DNA of 43,634 nucleotides. It comes from CAYPTJ01 sp964413845. GTDB lineage: Bacteria; Patescibacteriota; WWE3; 9FT-COMBO-53-11. Positions 16,124 to 23,575 of this stretch are shown in pieces (position 1 is the stretch's first letter; each line of letters begins with the position of its first letter). Below the pieces are notes generated by a model, which worked only from the letters and a program-made list of their open reading frames with translations, searched no databases and had not been told where the DNA came from. The DNA lies in assembly GCA_964413845.1 (NCBI GenBank), contig CAYPTJ010000032.1:1-43634 (forward strand). Direction: 5' to 3'. Made by a program: the position numbers and the translations under genes.

Positions 16124-17830
16124 TCAAGCAAGCTCTGATTCCTCCCCCGTTGCTTGGGGCGGGGGGGTGACTTTAGCTAAGCCAGGAAGCCTGCTACTAA
16201 GTTCATGAATCAGCGAAAGCTCCTTAATCCTTAAAAGTTTCGCCGCAAGAAGATAAACTGCAATTCCAACTGCCGCTACAACCACAGTGAGAATAATTAC
16301 ATTTACCGTGTAGCGAGTATCGAGGACAAACTTCTCAAACCTTTCTGGTAGCGTGAGGTAGCCAAGAAAAGAGAGACGTCTGTCCCAGGCACTCCGGTCC
16401 AGAACCTTAAGAAGAACATACATCGTTCCTCCAGAGAAAAAAGAAGCAATCCCCACTTTCAAAAGCGGGTAGATCATCTGCCAAAGGGCTATCCCTGCTT
16501 TTGCGGCAAGAAGGCAGGCTAAAACGACCATCTGCAAAATATTAGCCAAGGCAAAAGCGAAGGCAATCCCCCATACCGGTGTTTTAAGAACCAAAATAAA
16601 ACATGCTGAAAGTGTGATATTCACCAAAACTGTTCCCACTCCCACTTTTACCGGGGTCAAAGTATCCGAGAGCGCATAAAAGCTTTTTACCAAAAGAGAG
16701 GTAAGAGCTTGAGCAACAATTCCCACCGCAAAGGCCGAAAGGGCGTAGCCGGTGGCAACGGTAGATTCCCACGTGAAGCGGCGAGTTCCAAAGGCAAGCC
16801 GAACTGCGGGAACTCTAAGGATAATAAGAGCGACCGCAAAAAAGGCAACCAGAAAGATTATCTGTCTAAAGGTTGTTAAAAATGTCTCTCGGAATTGCTT
16901 TAGGTTTTTCTGTTGATAAGAAAGGGCAGGTAAAGCGGCGTCGGCCAACGAAGTCCCAAAGAGGGAAACGGGAATCGTCGCCAGGTGAGAAGCAAAAGTG
17001 AAGTAACCATATGAGGCGGTTGAGATAAGAGAAGAGAAAAAAAGATCAGAGGTCTCCAAAATCTGCCAAAATCCAATCTCCAATGTTCTTGGGGCAGCAA
17101 GGTTGATAATTTTCCTTACCCCCGGATGAAAGATATTTAAAGAGGGTGTAAACCGAAACCCAAGGTGAAAAGCAAGGGGAAGATGAATTGCAAAATAGAT
17201 AAAAGCACCCCCAACCGCCCCCCACACGGGGGCATAAATTCCTAGCTTTCCAGCAAGAAGAAAGATGCCAGCAATGATTCCTAGATTGTAAAAAAGAGGG
17301 GCAATCGCTGGAACTAAAAACCGCTGAAAGGATTTAAGGATACCGGTAAGAAAGAGAGAAAGGACAAAAAATCCTTGGGCGATAAGAAGGATTCTTGTCA
17401 TCGAAGCCATCAACCCAAGCTCTTCCACCGAAAAACCGGGAGCAAGAAGCCGTGAGAAAGGATAAGCAAAGAAGAAGATGATCGCTGCTAAAGCCAAGAA
17501 GAAGATAAGAGTAAGGTTCATTACTGTTGCGGTCACTTCCCAAGCTTCCTTCTTTTTTCCTTTTGAAATATAAGAGATAAAGGTGGGAATAAAGGCTGCC
17601 GAGAGCGTCCCCAAAATAAGAATTTCAAAAAGAGTGTCAGGAAGACGGAAGGCAGCGAAATAAAGCCCAATTTTGCTCTCACTAAAAAACTGGGCTAAGG
17701 CTCTATCCCGAACAAGCCCCAGAATCCTCGAGGCAAGAGTGAAGATCGACAAAAGCACTGCCGCCGAGAGAATATCCGGCTGCTTTCGATAAAAGGGTTG
17801 CAAAATTGAGCTGAGTGCTCGGCGAAGCAC
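16124..17830 (-). CDS. murJ: Lipid II flippase MurJ (MviN family)
   Basis: 568 residues with about 14 predicted helices. The N terminus has the family pattern (AAVLLSIFTLASRILGLVRD) with the conserved Arg residues near ALAQFF. MurJ flips lipid-linked peptidoglycan precursor across the membrane, matching the other murein genes here. The start is GTG at 17830. It is divergent from rpsT across a 90-base spacer of AT-rich filler. The C terminus ends in a cytoplasmic tail with TPPPQATGEESEL, somewhat long for the family. Confidence 0.93.
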   Translation of the reverse strand: MLRRALSSILQPFYRKQPDILSAAVLLSIFTLASRILGLVRDRALAQFFSESKIGLYFAAFRLPDTLFEILILGTLSAAFIPTFISYISKGKKKEAWEVTATVMNLTLIFFLALAAIIFFFAYPFSRLLAPGFSVEELGLMASMTRILLIAQGFFVLSLFLTGILKSFQRFLVPAIAPLFYNLGIIAGIFLLAGKLGIYAPVWGAVGGAFIYFAIHLPLAFHLGFRFTPSLNIFHPGVRKIINLAAPRTLEIGFWQILETSDLFFSSLISTASYGYFTFASHLATIPVSLFGTSLADAALPALSYQQKNLKQFRETFLTTFRQIIFLVAFFAVALIILRVPAVRLAFGTRRFTWESTVATGYALSAFAVGIVAQALTSLLVKSFYALSDTLTPVKVGVGTVLVNITLSACFILVLKTPVWGIAFAFALANILQMVVLACLLAAKAGIALWQMIYPLLKVGIASFFSGGTMYVLLKVLDRSAWDRRLSFLGYLTLPERFEKFVLDTRYTVNVIILTVVVAAVGIAVYLLAAKLLRIKELSLIHELSSRLPGLAKVTPPPQATGEESELA

Positions 17831-17844
17831 ATCAAAATGCTAAC

Positions 17845-17915
17845 ATAATATCGCTAGGGTCTAGGGGTTAGGGTCCTTGAAACTCCAGTCGCTAATCGCT
17901 AAACCCTATTCGCAA
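17845..17915. repeat. Degenerate word repeat (CTAGGGGTTAGGG / CGCTAATCGCTAA type)
   Basis: Variants of TAGGGTCTAGGGGTTAGGG and GTCGCTAATCGCTAAACCC fill the divergent spacer between murJ and rpsT. The left and right halves (GGGTT, AACCC) can pair. No clear promoter boxes stand out. Confidence 0.55.
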
Positions 17916-17920
17916 AAAAG

Positions 17921-18151
17921 ATGCCTCACCTTAAAAGTGCTGCAAAACGTTTGCGGCAGAGCCGTAAACGGGAAATAGGAAACAAAAAAATTAAAAACCA
18001 GATCGAAAGGTTAGTGAAAAAAGCACGAAGTGCAAAAAACCTCTCCACCATCTATAAGGCAATTGATAAGGCGGTCAAGCGTAAAATCTTTCACCCAAAT
18101 AAAGCCGCGAGGATGAAACAGATGTTGAGTAAGAGATTAGCCGCTAAATGA
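17921..18151 (+). CDS. rpsT: 30S ribosomal protein S20
   Basis: 76 residues. MPHLKSAAKRLRQSRKRE is the typical S20 N terminus, followed by an all-helical Lys/Arg-rich body with HPNKAARMKQMLSKRL. It binds 16S rRNA early in 30S assembly. It is directly followed by the RNA element at 18223-18384. Confidence 0.96.
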   Translation: MPHLKSAAKRLRQSRKREIGNKKIKNQIERLVKKARSAKNLSTIYKAIDKAVKRKIFHPNKAARMKQMLSKRLAAK

Positions 18152-18222
18152 TTGTTGAGGGAGGCGCAAGAAACCAATTTCGAGGAACCCTCCAGAGGCG
18201 GGCAGGCATCCCGCAGATCCTT

Positions 18223-18384
18223 GGCGAGGGTTTTCCCAAAGCGAAGTCCCGCAGTGTCTGAGCCAACCACCCGCCAGAGGCGGGACGGAGGTACAGGAAG
18301 AAGCAGGGCAAGGAAACCCCTCACTCCCGTACCGAAGCCTGAAAGGTTGGCAAGTTTGCAGGACGAGAGTAGGGAAACCCGAGC
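18223..18384 (+). ncRNA. Candidate novel structured RNA, copy 1
   Basis: This 162-nt element shares a highly conserved core with 23387-23550. Nested helices: closing helix GC-GA-GGG/CCC-GA-GC with tandem G.A pairs, continued by GGGTTTTCCC (18228-18237) with GGGAAACCC (18372-18380). Next GTCC/GGAC, then GCCAACC (18262-18268) with GGTTGGC (18345-18351). Inside these are a CCCGCC/GGCGGG hairpin (18270-18284) and a GGTACAGGA (18290-18298)/TCCCGTACC (18325-18333) hairpin capped by GGG-CAAGGAAA-CCC. Unpaired positions are A-rich, as expected for the sense strand. It lies between rpsT and the PilN-like gene. A long open frame runs through it into the next gene but is not protein-like. Not recognised as a known class. 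Confidence 0.75.
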
Positions 18385-18421
18385 AAGCACCTCCGAGAAA
18401 TTCGGTTTCCGAGCCAAAACT

Positions 18422-18970
18422 ATGGAGAAAAAAGGCATTGAACTATTAGAAAAGGCTCCACCGTCAAAGCTCAAGCAAACAATTGTTGCAACCACAAAGA
18501 AAGTTGGATTACCTCTGGCAATTGCGATCCAGCTTATCTTTCTAACCCTCCTCGGTTTTTACTTCAAGTTAAATTGGGACCTTAATGCTCTTTCTGCCTC
18601 AATCGACGAGAAAGAAACCGTTCTTGAGCAAGGGAAAGAGTTAGAAACTCTCTTCCGCCGAACCCAAAATAAACTCGAAACGATTGCCGCTGTTAAAGAG
18701 GATTTTTGTTATCCCTGCGCCTTAAAAATCCTTGGGAAGATCACTCCCGCCTTGGTTAACTTCAACACAGTCATAATCGAAGGTGAAAAACTTTCGATTG
18801 TCGCTGAAACCTTCCATGGGCCCTCCTTGGCGCTTTTTGTTGCAAACCTTCTTGAGGAGAAGGCGATTAAAGAAGTGGTCATTACCTCCGGAAGCTTAAG
18901 CGAGGATGGACGTTTTAACTTTACGATGGAGCTGTGGTTTAACAAAGCAGAGGTAACCCAAAATGACTGA
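18422..18970 (+). CDS. PilN-like type IV pilus/type II secretion assembly protein
   Basis: 182 residues from the ATG at 18422. An in-frame extension back to 18152 is rejected because it runs through the structured RNA element and has no protein-like sequence. One N-terminal TM helix (about 29-47, LAIAIQLIFLTLLGFYF), a short coiled coil, then a ferredoxin-like periplasmic domain. This is the PilN/GspL-C layout. The downstream gene overlaps by 8 bases and has the matching PilO layout. The family call comes from architecture and gene pairing, not strong motifs. Confidence 0.65.
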   Translation: MEKKGIELLEKAPPSKLKQTIVATTKKVGLPLAIAIQLIFLTLLGFYFKLNWDLNALSASIDEKETVLEQGKELETLFRRTQNKLETIAAVKEDFCYPCALKILGKITPALVNFNTVIIEGEKLSIVAETFHGPSLALFVANLLEEKAIKEVVITSGSLSEDGRFNFTMELWFNKAEVTQND

Positions 18971-19511
18971 TCGTTTTTGGAAGGTAAAAAGTTTTCTTCC
19001 TCCGTATCTTGTTTCGATTCTCGCCCTTTTCTCTATTCTTATTTTTGGAATCTGGGGAATAAGACCGCTATTTTTTAATGTTACCTCCCTATACTCGACG
19101 CTGAAACATGGAGAAACTTATGAGGCAGCTTTAACCGCGAAGATCATCGCCCTTAAAGAAGGGAAGGAAAACCTCGCACAAATTGCCGCAAAGATGAAGA
19201 TAATCAACGAAGCTGTCCCTGATGATCCAGCGCAGGCAGAGCTGATTGAAGAGCTCTCAGTTGATGGAGGAAGAACAGGGTTCTCATTCACCAGTATCTT
19301 TTTCAAAGGAAGGGAAACTGGGGATGAAATTGGTTCGGAAAGCTTTGAATGCTCCCTTCGAGGAAGCTCAACGGGACTGACCCGTTTTTTAGAGGAACTT
19401 ACCAAAAAGCGGCTGGTGAAGATCGAGTCGGTTCAGTACACTCGAAGGGCAGCAGAAGGAGGAGATATCCTTGAGATAACCTTACGCGGACGAAGCTTTT
19501 ACCATGAGTAA
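18963..19511 (+). CDS. PilO-like type IV pilus assembly protein
   Basis: 182 residues: TM helix at about 15-37 (LVSILALFSILIFGIWGI), a helical coiled-coil segment (40-95), then an alpha/beta domain (FECSLRGSSTGLTRFLEEL, ILEITLRGRSF), as in PilO/GspM. The start overlaps the PilN-like gene by 8 bases, typical of coupled pilN-pilO pairs. No pilin, PilM, PilB or PilC genes are nearby, so the pair may serve a pilus system encoded elsewhere. Confidence 0.65.
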   Translation: MTDRFWKVKSFLPPYLVSILALFSILIFGIWGIRPLFFNVTSLYSTLKHGETYEAALTAKIIALKEGKENLAQIAAKMKIINEAVPDDPAQAELIEELSVDGGRTGFSFTSIFFKGRETGDEIGSESFECSLRGSSTGLTRFLEELTKKRLVKIESVQYTRRAAEGGDILEITLRGRSFYHE

Positions 19512-19674
19512 AGATCTGGCAGCGATCCTTATCCTTACCTTAATCACTTTTTTTGCCTGGGTAGGATTTCGGGGGATGGTTCTTTTGCGCAAAACTCCGC
19601 AACCTTCTTTTATTGGAAAGACTGTTGAACCACTAAACCCCCAGCTTCGGGTAGATATCATTGAAAAACTTTAA
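19504..19674 (+). CDS. Small single-pass membrane protein following the PilO-like gene
   Basis: 56 residues: MSKDLAAILILTLITFFAWV gives one TM helix, then a short extracytoplasmic tail ending RVDIIEKL. The ATG at 19504 overlaps the upstream stop by 8 bases, so it is probably coupled to the PilN/PilO pair. Its place is that of PilP in many pilus operons, but it is far too short and has no recognisable PilP motif. Its stop overlaps the convergent holA stop region. Confidence 0.6.
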   Translation: MSKDLAAILILTLITFFAWVGFRGMVLLRKTPQPSFIGKTVEPLNPQLRVDIIEKL

Positions 19675-20384
19675 GAGGTCAGCTTCCTGATAAGAAGATC
19701 AAAGGTAACCGCATCGCCCTTGCCTTTTTTAATATTTAAGTCTTCCTTAAGAAGTAGGGAGAAGGCACAGGCAAGCTCTTCTTCTGTAAAATTTCTCTCC
19801 AACCGCTGCAACTTTTCCAGAACATAAGGATGAAATCCCTTTTTTACTTTTCCTTTTACCTTTGCAAGATTTCTCATCTGCCAGACCACCATCGTCAAAA
19901 GAAAATGAACATCTTCTCCTGACTTTATCAGGCGATGGGCTTGCGCGAAAGCTTTCTTTCTATCCTTCGCAACCAAAGCGTCAAGAAAAGGAAAGGCATT
20001 TTTTGGAACCTCCTCGCGAAAGTAGAGGATCTTTAACTGCCGGTCGTGGGGAAGCTTCTCTGGTGGAATTTTTTCAGCAAAGATAAGCGCGACATCCTTG
20101 TCACCCGCTTTAATAAGCTCCATTAATTTTGACAATTCAGCAAGGGGGGGCTCCTCAATAATCACCAACTCCCGCCTACCGGCGGGTAGGCTTTTTTGAC
20201 TGAAGAGGGTCGGTGAGGCAAGATACATAGAGAGTTCTGCAAACCCTCCCTTGCCCTGCCCGTCCGGCAGGTGGGCAACGGGCAGGTCTTTCTCCCAAAA
20301 AACCGCCTCCTCGTATCCCTTTTTGAGTTCAAGCAAGGCATCCCGCAGGGCCGGTTGGTTTTCCCCGTGAAAGAGATAAATCAT
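19671..20384 (-). CDS. holA: DNA polymerase III delta subunit-like protein (HolA family, short)
   Basis: 237 residues, against about 330 for typical HolA. MIYLFHGENQPALRDALLELKKG matches the delta-subunit start, and the C-terminal helical part (LLTMVVWQMRNLAKVK, HPYVLEKLQRLERNF) matches the collar domain. The delta subunit opens the sliding clamp during clamp loading. Two GC-palindrome segments are translated in frame (AHLPDGQGKGG and SLPAGRREL). The start overlaps the LCP gene stop by 4 bases, so they are coupled. Confidence 0.82.
   Translation of the reverse strand: MIYLFHGENQPALRDALLELKKGYEEAVFWEKDLPVAHLPDGQGKGGFAELSMYLASPTLFSQKSLPAGRRELVIIEEPPLAELSKLMELIKAGDKDVALIFAEKIPPEKLPHDRQLKILYFREEVPKNAFPFLDALVAKDRKKAFAQAHRLIKSGEDVHFLLTMVVWQMRNLAKVKGKVKKGFHPYVLEKLQRLERNFTEEELACAFSLLLKEDLNIKKGKGDAVTFDLLIRKLTS
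20171..20190. repeat. GC palindrome in frame in holA
   Basis: CCCGCCTACCGGCGGGTAGG, a nearly perfect palindrome, encodes LPAGRRE on the minus strand without shifting the frame. Confidence 0.7.
20251..20286. repeat. GC palindromic segment in frame in holA (second)
   Basis: TTGCCCTGCCCGTCCGGCAGG followed by a second GGGCAACGGGCAGG arm. It encodes the low-complexity loop LPVAHLPDGQGK. Confidence 0.65.
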
Positions 20385-21466
20385 TCAAACAGCAGCTCCC
20401 GCACCGCTTTGTGGATCGCATCAAAGTTTCCTCCTTTGGGGACAAGGATATAGGCGCCACCGTAAAGGGAAGGTTTTCCCACATAGGTTAGCTTGCTCTC
20501 TGGATCGAGGACCAAAGTTTTGACCTCCTCCAGATCTTGAAAGTTGTAAAGGAGTTCCAAAGCCCGCTGCGTCTCGCCCAAAGAGGCGTTCATCTTGATC
20601 GTTTTCGTGAGTTGGTTGTAAAGTTTAATCACCTTCCCCGGATTAAGGAGTAAAGAGAGAGAGAGAATCTTGTCCTTCACCGCCAGGATAACTTTCTGCT
20701 GACGCCGTACCCGGGCAAAGTCAGAACCTTCTCCTCCGGCGATTCCCCTCCGCGAACGGCTGTACTTCAAGGCCCGCTCCCCGTTCATCTTCTGGCAACC
20801 TTTATCAAAATGGAGATGCTCATAGCGCTGAGAGAGCGGGGCGTTCTCCTTTCCCGGAACGGGATAACCATAGTCGTCGAAGGTCCGCTCGACACAAACC
20901 TCAATCCCACCGAGAGTATCAATAATCTCCTTAAAGCCTTCAAAGCCCACCACTACCCAGTAATGAAGGGGGATTCCCAAAACCTGCTCAACCATCTTTT
21001 TGGCCGCTTCCACTCCCTTCCCCTCATCAATCTTTCCGTTTAGCTGCACCGCTGCGAAAGCGTAAGCGGAGTTAATCTTTCCTTGACCACCGGTTGCGAA
21101 AGAAACCCAAAGATCACGAGGGATAGAGATTAAAGCGGGGTCCCCCCCGCTTAGGGAGAAGGAACCAACAAGAATTGTATCGGTGTTAAGCAGGCCACCA
21201 TTGGCACGGGTATCCAAGCCCAAGATTAAAGCATTCACCCGTCCATCAGTTTCTTTGAGCTTGGTGGGATTGATAAGGCGGGCTACAAACGAGATTGGGG
21301 AAAAAAGGGCAGTTAAAAGATCGCCTTGCCAGAGAACAAAACCGCCCCCCAGAAGAGAAAGCAGCACAAGGAAACCAACGATCAATCCAATCTTTTTTAA
21401 GCGGCGGCGCTTTTTAATTTGTCGCTCCTGGTCAAGATCAAGGTTGTGCATCAAAGTAATTTTCAC
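20381..21466 (-). CDS. LytR-CpsA-Psr (LCP) family wall-polymer ligase
   Basis: 361 residues: a basic cytoplasmic start (KKRRRLKK), TM helix (about 27-48), then the LCP catalytic domain. Hallmarks seen: the first acidic motif in LILGLDTRANGGLLNTDTI, the Arg motif ISIPRDLWV, and the late Arg cluster YSRSRRG...DFARVRRQQKVI. LCP proteins attach anionic polymers or glycans to peptidoglycan outside the membrane. It overlaps the AOR gene by 29 bases and holA by 4, so all three are likely one transcript. Confidence 0.93.
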   Translation of the reverse strand: MKITLMHNLDLDQERQIKKRRRLKKIGLIVGFLVLLSLLGGGFVLWQGDLLTALFSPISFVARLINPTKLKETDGRVNALILGLDTRANGGLLNTDTILVGSFSLSGGDPALISIPRDLWVSFATGGQGKINSAYAFAAVQLNGKIDEGKGVEAAKKMVEQVLGIPLHYWVVVGFEGFKEIIDTLGGIEVCVERTFDDYGYPVPGKENAPLSQRYEHLHFDKGCQKMNGERALKYSRSRRGIAGGEGSDFARVRRQQKVILAVKDKILSLSLLLNPGKVIKLYNQLTKTIKMNASLGETQRALELLYNFQDLEEVKTLVLDPESKLTYVGKPSLYGGAYILVPKGGNFDAIHKAVRELLFE

Positions 21467-23075
21467 AATAGATCTTAATCATTTGTCTCAACTTCCCTTC
21501 CTCCAAAAGACCGTGGGGGGAAGGGACAGAAAAAAACCTCGCTGGGATTTTAACATGATGAGGATTAAAGCCTGATCTTTTCTGAAGAGAAAGCTTTTGG
21601 GCAAAAATCTTCTCAACCGTATCTTCTAATTCTTCATGGCCCACCCCAGCCCCAACCCTCTCAAGAGCCGCAAAAGCAGTCGCCGTCTCTTCAAACACAA
21701 GAGAGAGATAACCACACCCGATCAAAAGCTGAGAAAGGATCTTCTTCTTTTCCTCCGCCACAAGCGCCGTGACAACCAATGCGGGATCCAGTTCTCCTTT
21801 AAGAAGATCAAGATCCAAAAGGAATCCCCGATTCTCCTCAGATGTAGCGGAAAGCGATAAAACTTGAGAGAGAATACTGGCATAACCGTTAAAATACGGG
21901 AGAAACTCCATCCCCCCCAACGTTAAGGCAAATTCTGCACCGCCAAGCTGCTTCACTCCCTCATCCAACCCCAACCCAAGAGCTTTCGCCCAATCTTCCT
22001 TCCCGTCCAAAAGGGCATCAACCAGCGTTAAATAAGTTTCAACATCACCAAAAGAGAGCTTCTCTTTTTCTGTAAGATAAGCCAGAATCACACCAAGCGA
22101 GGTGGGATCAAGACCAACCCGGTAAGCAATAGACAAAAGTTGAACCACCTCTTCTTTAGATGTAAGGCCAAGGAGAGGACCCAAAGCGACAACGCTTTCA
22201 AAGTCGTATGGAACGTAGTTTTTATCATGTAGAACCAGATGGAGGCAACCTACAGGACATCCATCGCAAGAAAGTCGGGCAGGACTGGTAAGGGACTCCA
22301 CCAACTGGTTTTGATCTTCAAAGTTTGGTTCATTGAGATTTTCAAAAGGAACACCGGAGATCTTTCTTTCAACCTCAAGATTCTTTAACGTCCCTCGTCG
22401 CTCCAGCTCTTCAAATCCCTGAACCTTTGACAAAAGTAGGGAGAAGATCTCCTCATACTGCTTAAGGGTTCCAAGATCTTCCTCCCCGGAGGAAGAAACA
22501 ACCAATCCTTTCAGCCTTCTTTGGCTAAAAGCCGTTCCCAAACCCCCTCGGGGAAAGGCGAAAAATTCATCAATATAAAGAGGGGAGAAGGTGATCCCCT
22601 GCTCGGCTGCAAGCCCGGTTGCAAGAACGGATCTTTGTCCCGGCACTCCTTCTGAGGAAAGGAGGAGATCAAAAACCTGCCCCGTTTCTTTGTTCATTAA
22701 ATACGCCCCATCCTTAAAAAGAGCTTGCTCTTTATCTAGATTGATAATCACTGGCTTCTCCGCTGCTCCTTTAATCACTACAGCTTGGTATCCCGCAAAC
22801 CGCAAGGAGCGGGCAAGATGTCCTCCGCCTAAGGCGGTGGTAAGAAAACCGTTTTGAGGAGAACGAAAAACGGCAATTGTCTTTGAACAACCGGGAATGA
22901 TCCCGCTTAAAGGACCAATCGCAAAAACGATCGGATCTTCTTCCAGGTACTCTTCAAAAAGCGCCAAGGCCCAACCCAACCCCCCAACCCAAGGAGCAAG
23001 ATCCTCATGGGTTCGAACCTCAAAGGATTGGTTAGTTAGATCAAGGTGTAGAACCGTTGGGGGGTGGTGGGCCAT
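21438..23075 (-). CDS. Aldehyde:ferredoxin oxidoreductase family protein (tungstopterin enzyme)
   Basis: 545 residues, somewhat short of the 600-620 typical for the family. The N-terminal domain has GGLGWALALFEEYL and FAIGPLSGIIPGCSK; the 4Fe-4S site is CDGCPVGC (CX2CX3C) with the distal Cys in LIGCGYL. Family members oxidise aldehydes (or glyceraldehyde-3-phosphate in GAPOR) and reduce ferredoxin, using a tungsten bis-pterin cofactor. A ferredoxin gene ends two bases upstream and is the obvious electron acceptor. pgk lies one gene further upstream. No cofactor synthesis or metal uptake gene is in the window. The exact substrate cannot be read from sequence. Confidence 0.85.
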   Translation of the reverse strand: MAHHPPTVLHLDLTNQSFEVRTHEDLAPWVGGLGWALALFEEYLEEDPIVFAIGPLSGIIPGCSKTIAVFRSPQNGFLTTALGGGHLARSLRFAGYQAVVIKGAAEKPVIINLDKEQALFKDGAYLMNKETGQVFDLLLSSEGVPGQRSVLATGLAAEQGITFSPLYIDEFFAFPRGGLGTAFSQRRLKGLVVSSSGEEDLGTLKQYEEIFSLLLSKVQGFEELERRGTLKNLEVERKISGVPFENLNEPNFEDQNQLVESLTSPARLSCDGCPVGCLHLVLHDKNYVPYDFESVVALGPLLGLTSKEEVVQLLSIAYRVGLDPTSLGVILAYLTEKEKLSFGDVETYLTLVDALLDGKEDWAKALGLGLDEGVKQLGGAEFALTLGGMEFLPYFNGYASILSQVLSLSATSEENRGFLLDLDLLKGELDPALVVTALVAEEKKKILSQLLIGCGYLSLVFEETATAFAALERVGAGVGHEELEDTVEKIFAQKLSLQKRSGFNPHHVKIPARFFSVPSPHGLLEEGKLRQMIKIYCENYFDAQP

Positions 23076-23077
23076 TT

Positions 23078-23338
23078 TTATTCTTCGGCAATCTCAAAAC
23101 AATTGGCAGGACAGATATCGCGAATCTCCTTGTAATCTGTCTTTTGGCCATAGTCAATGACCGCTTTGAAACGGGGTTGGCCAGGTTTAACTTTTCGAAT
23201 CTGAATAAGAGAATCCGAGTACGAGAGCTTACCTTTTGTCACTCGGGAGGCAACCAACTCGCAAAGTCCACAACCAATACAATCCTCCATTCTTGCCGCT
23301 TTGAGGATTTTCGCCATCTCAAGAGATAAGGGTATCAC
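23078..23338 (-). CDS. 4Fe-4S ferredoxin-like protein, electron partner of the AOR
   Basis: 86 residues as an open frame; the ATG at 23317 (79 residues, MAKILKAARMEDCIGCG) may be the real start. It has CIGCGLC and a C-terminal CPANC, enough for one [4Fe-4S] cluster ligated CxxCxxC plus CP; the second cluster motif of 2[4Fe-4S] ferredoxins is missing. It directly precedes the AOR gene, so transfer of electrons from aldehyde oxidation is inferred. Similar small Fe-S proteins accompany AOR genes in other genomes. Confidence 0.82.
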   Translation of the reverse strand: MIPLSLEMAKILKAARMEDCIGCGLCELVASRVTKGKLSYSDSLIQIRKVKPGQPRFKAVIDYGQKTDYKEIRDICPANCFEIAEE

Positions 23339-23340
23339 AT

Positions 23341-23372
23341 TAAGTGATTAGTAATAAGTGATAAGTGATTAG
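23341..23372. repeat. Tandem-like TAAGTGATTAG word repeat
   Basis: Four variants of (TA)AGTGATTAG/TAATAAGTGA in a row, just upstream of the ferredoxin gene and beside RNA copy 2. Confidence 0.6.
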
Positions 23373-23386
23373 CGAACAGGAGAAAG

Positions 23387-23550
23387 GGCGAGGGATTTTG
23401 AGAAAGCGCAGCGTTGCAGTGTCTGAGCCAACCCCGAGCGCAAGTCGAGGGGAGAAGGTACAGGAAGAAGCAGGGCAAGGAAACCCTTCGCTCCTGTACT
23501 AAAGCCTAAAGGTTGGCGAGTTTGCAAGCGAGAACTTGAAATCCCGAGCC
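23387..23550 (+). ncRNA. Candidate novel structured RNA, copy 2
   Basis: 164 nt with the same core as 18223-18384: GCAGTGTCTGAGCCAACC, the GGTACAGGAAGAAGCAGGGC loop segment and AAGGTTGGC-AGTTTGCA. The closing helix is an 11-bp match GGGATTTTGAG (23392-23402) with CTTGAAATCCC (23535-23545), flanked by the GC-GA-GGG/CCC-GA-GC tandem G.A motif. Inner pairs: GCCAACC (23427-23433)/GGTTGGC (23511-23517) and GGTACAGGA (23457-23465)/TCCTGTACT (23492-23500). Stem sequences differ from copy 1 but still pair, including G.U pairs that are only valid on the plus strand. It is antisense to the pgk-ferredoxin spacer, so it is not a simple leader of either gene. Confidence 0.75.
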
Positions 23551-23575
23551 TGAGGCCTAGCCGTGAGCCAAAGGC

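Noticed and set aside
18152..18421. An open frame joining rpsT to the PilN-like gene as a 90-residue N-terminal extension.
   Set aside because: The translation is low-complexity Arg/Pro/Ser text through the structured RNA element, and the ATG at 18422 gives the expected short cytoplasmic start and TM helix.
23008..23020. GGTTCGAACC string resembling a tRNA T-arm.
   Set aside because: It lies inside the AOR gene and no acceptor, D or anticodon stems surround it.
23387..23550. Riboswitch such as c-di-GMP, cobalamin, TPP, ydaO or Moco.
   Set aside because: Consensus core motifs of these classes are absent, and the strand is wrong for a leader of either flanking gene.
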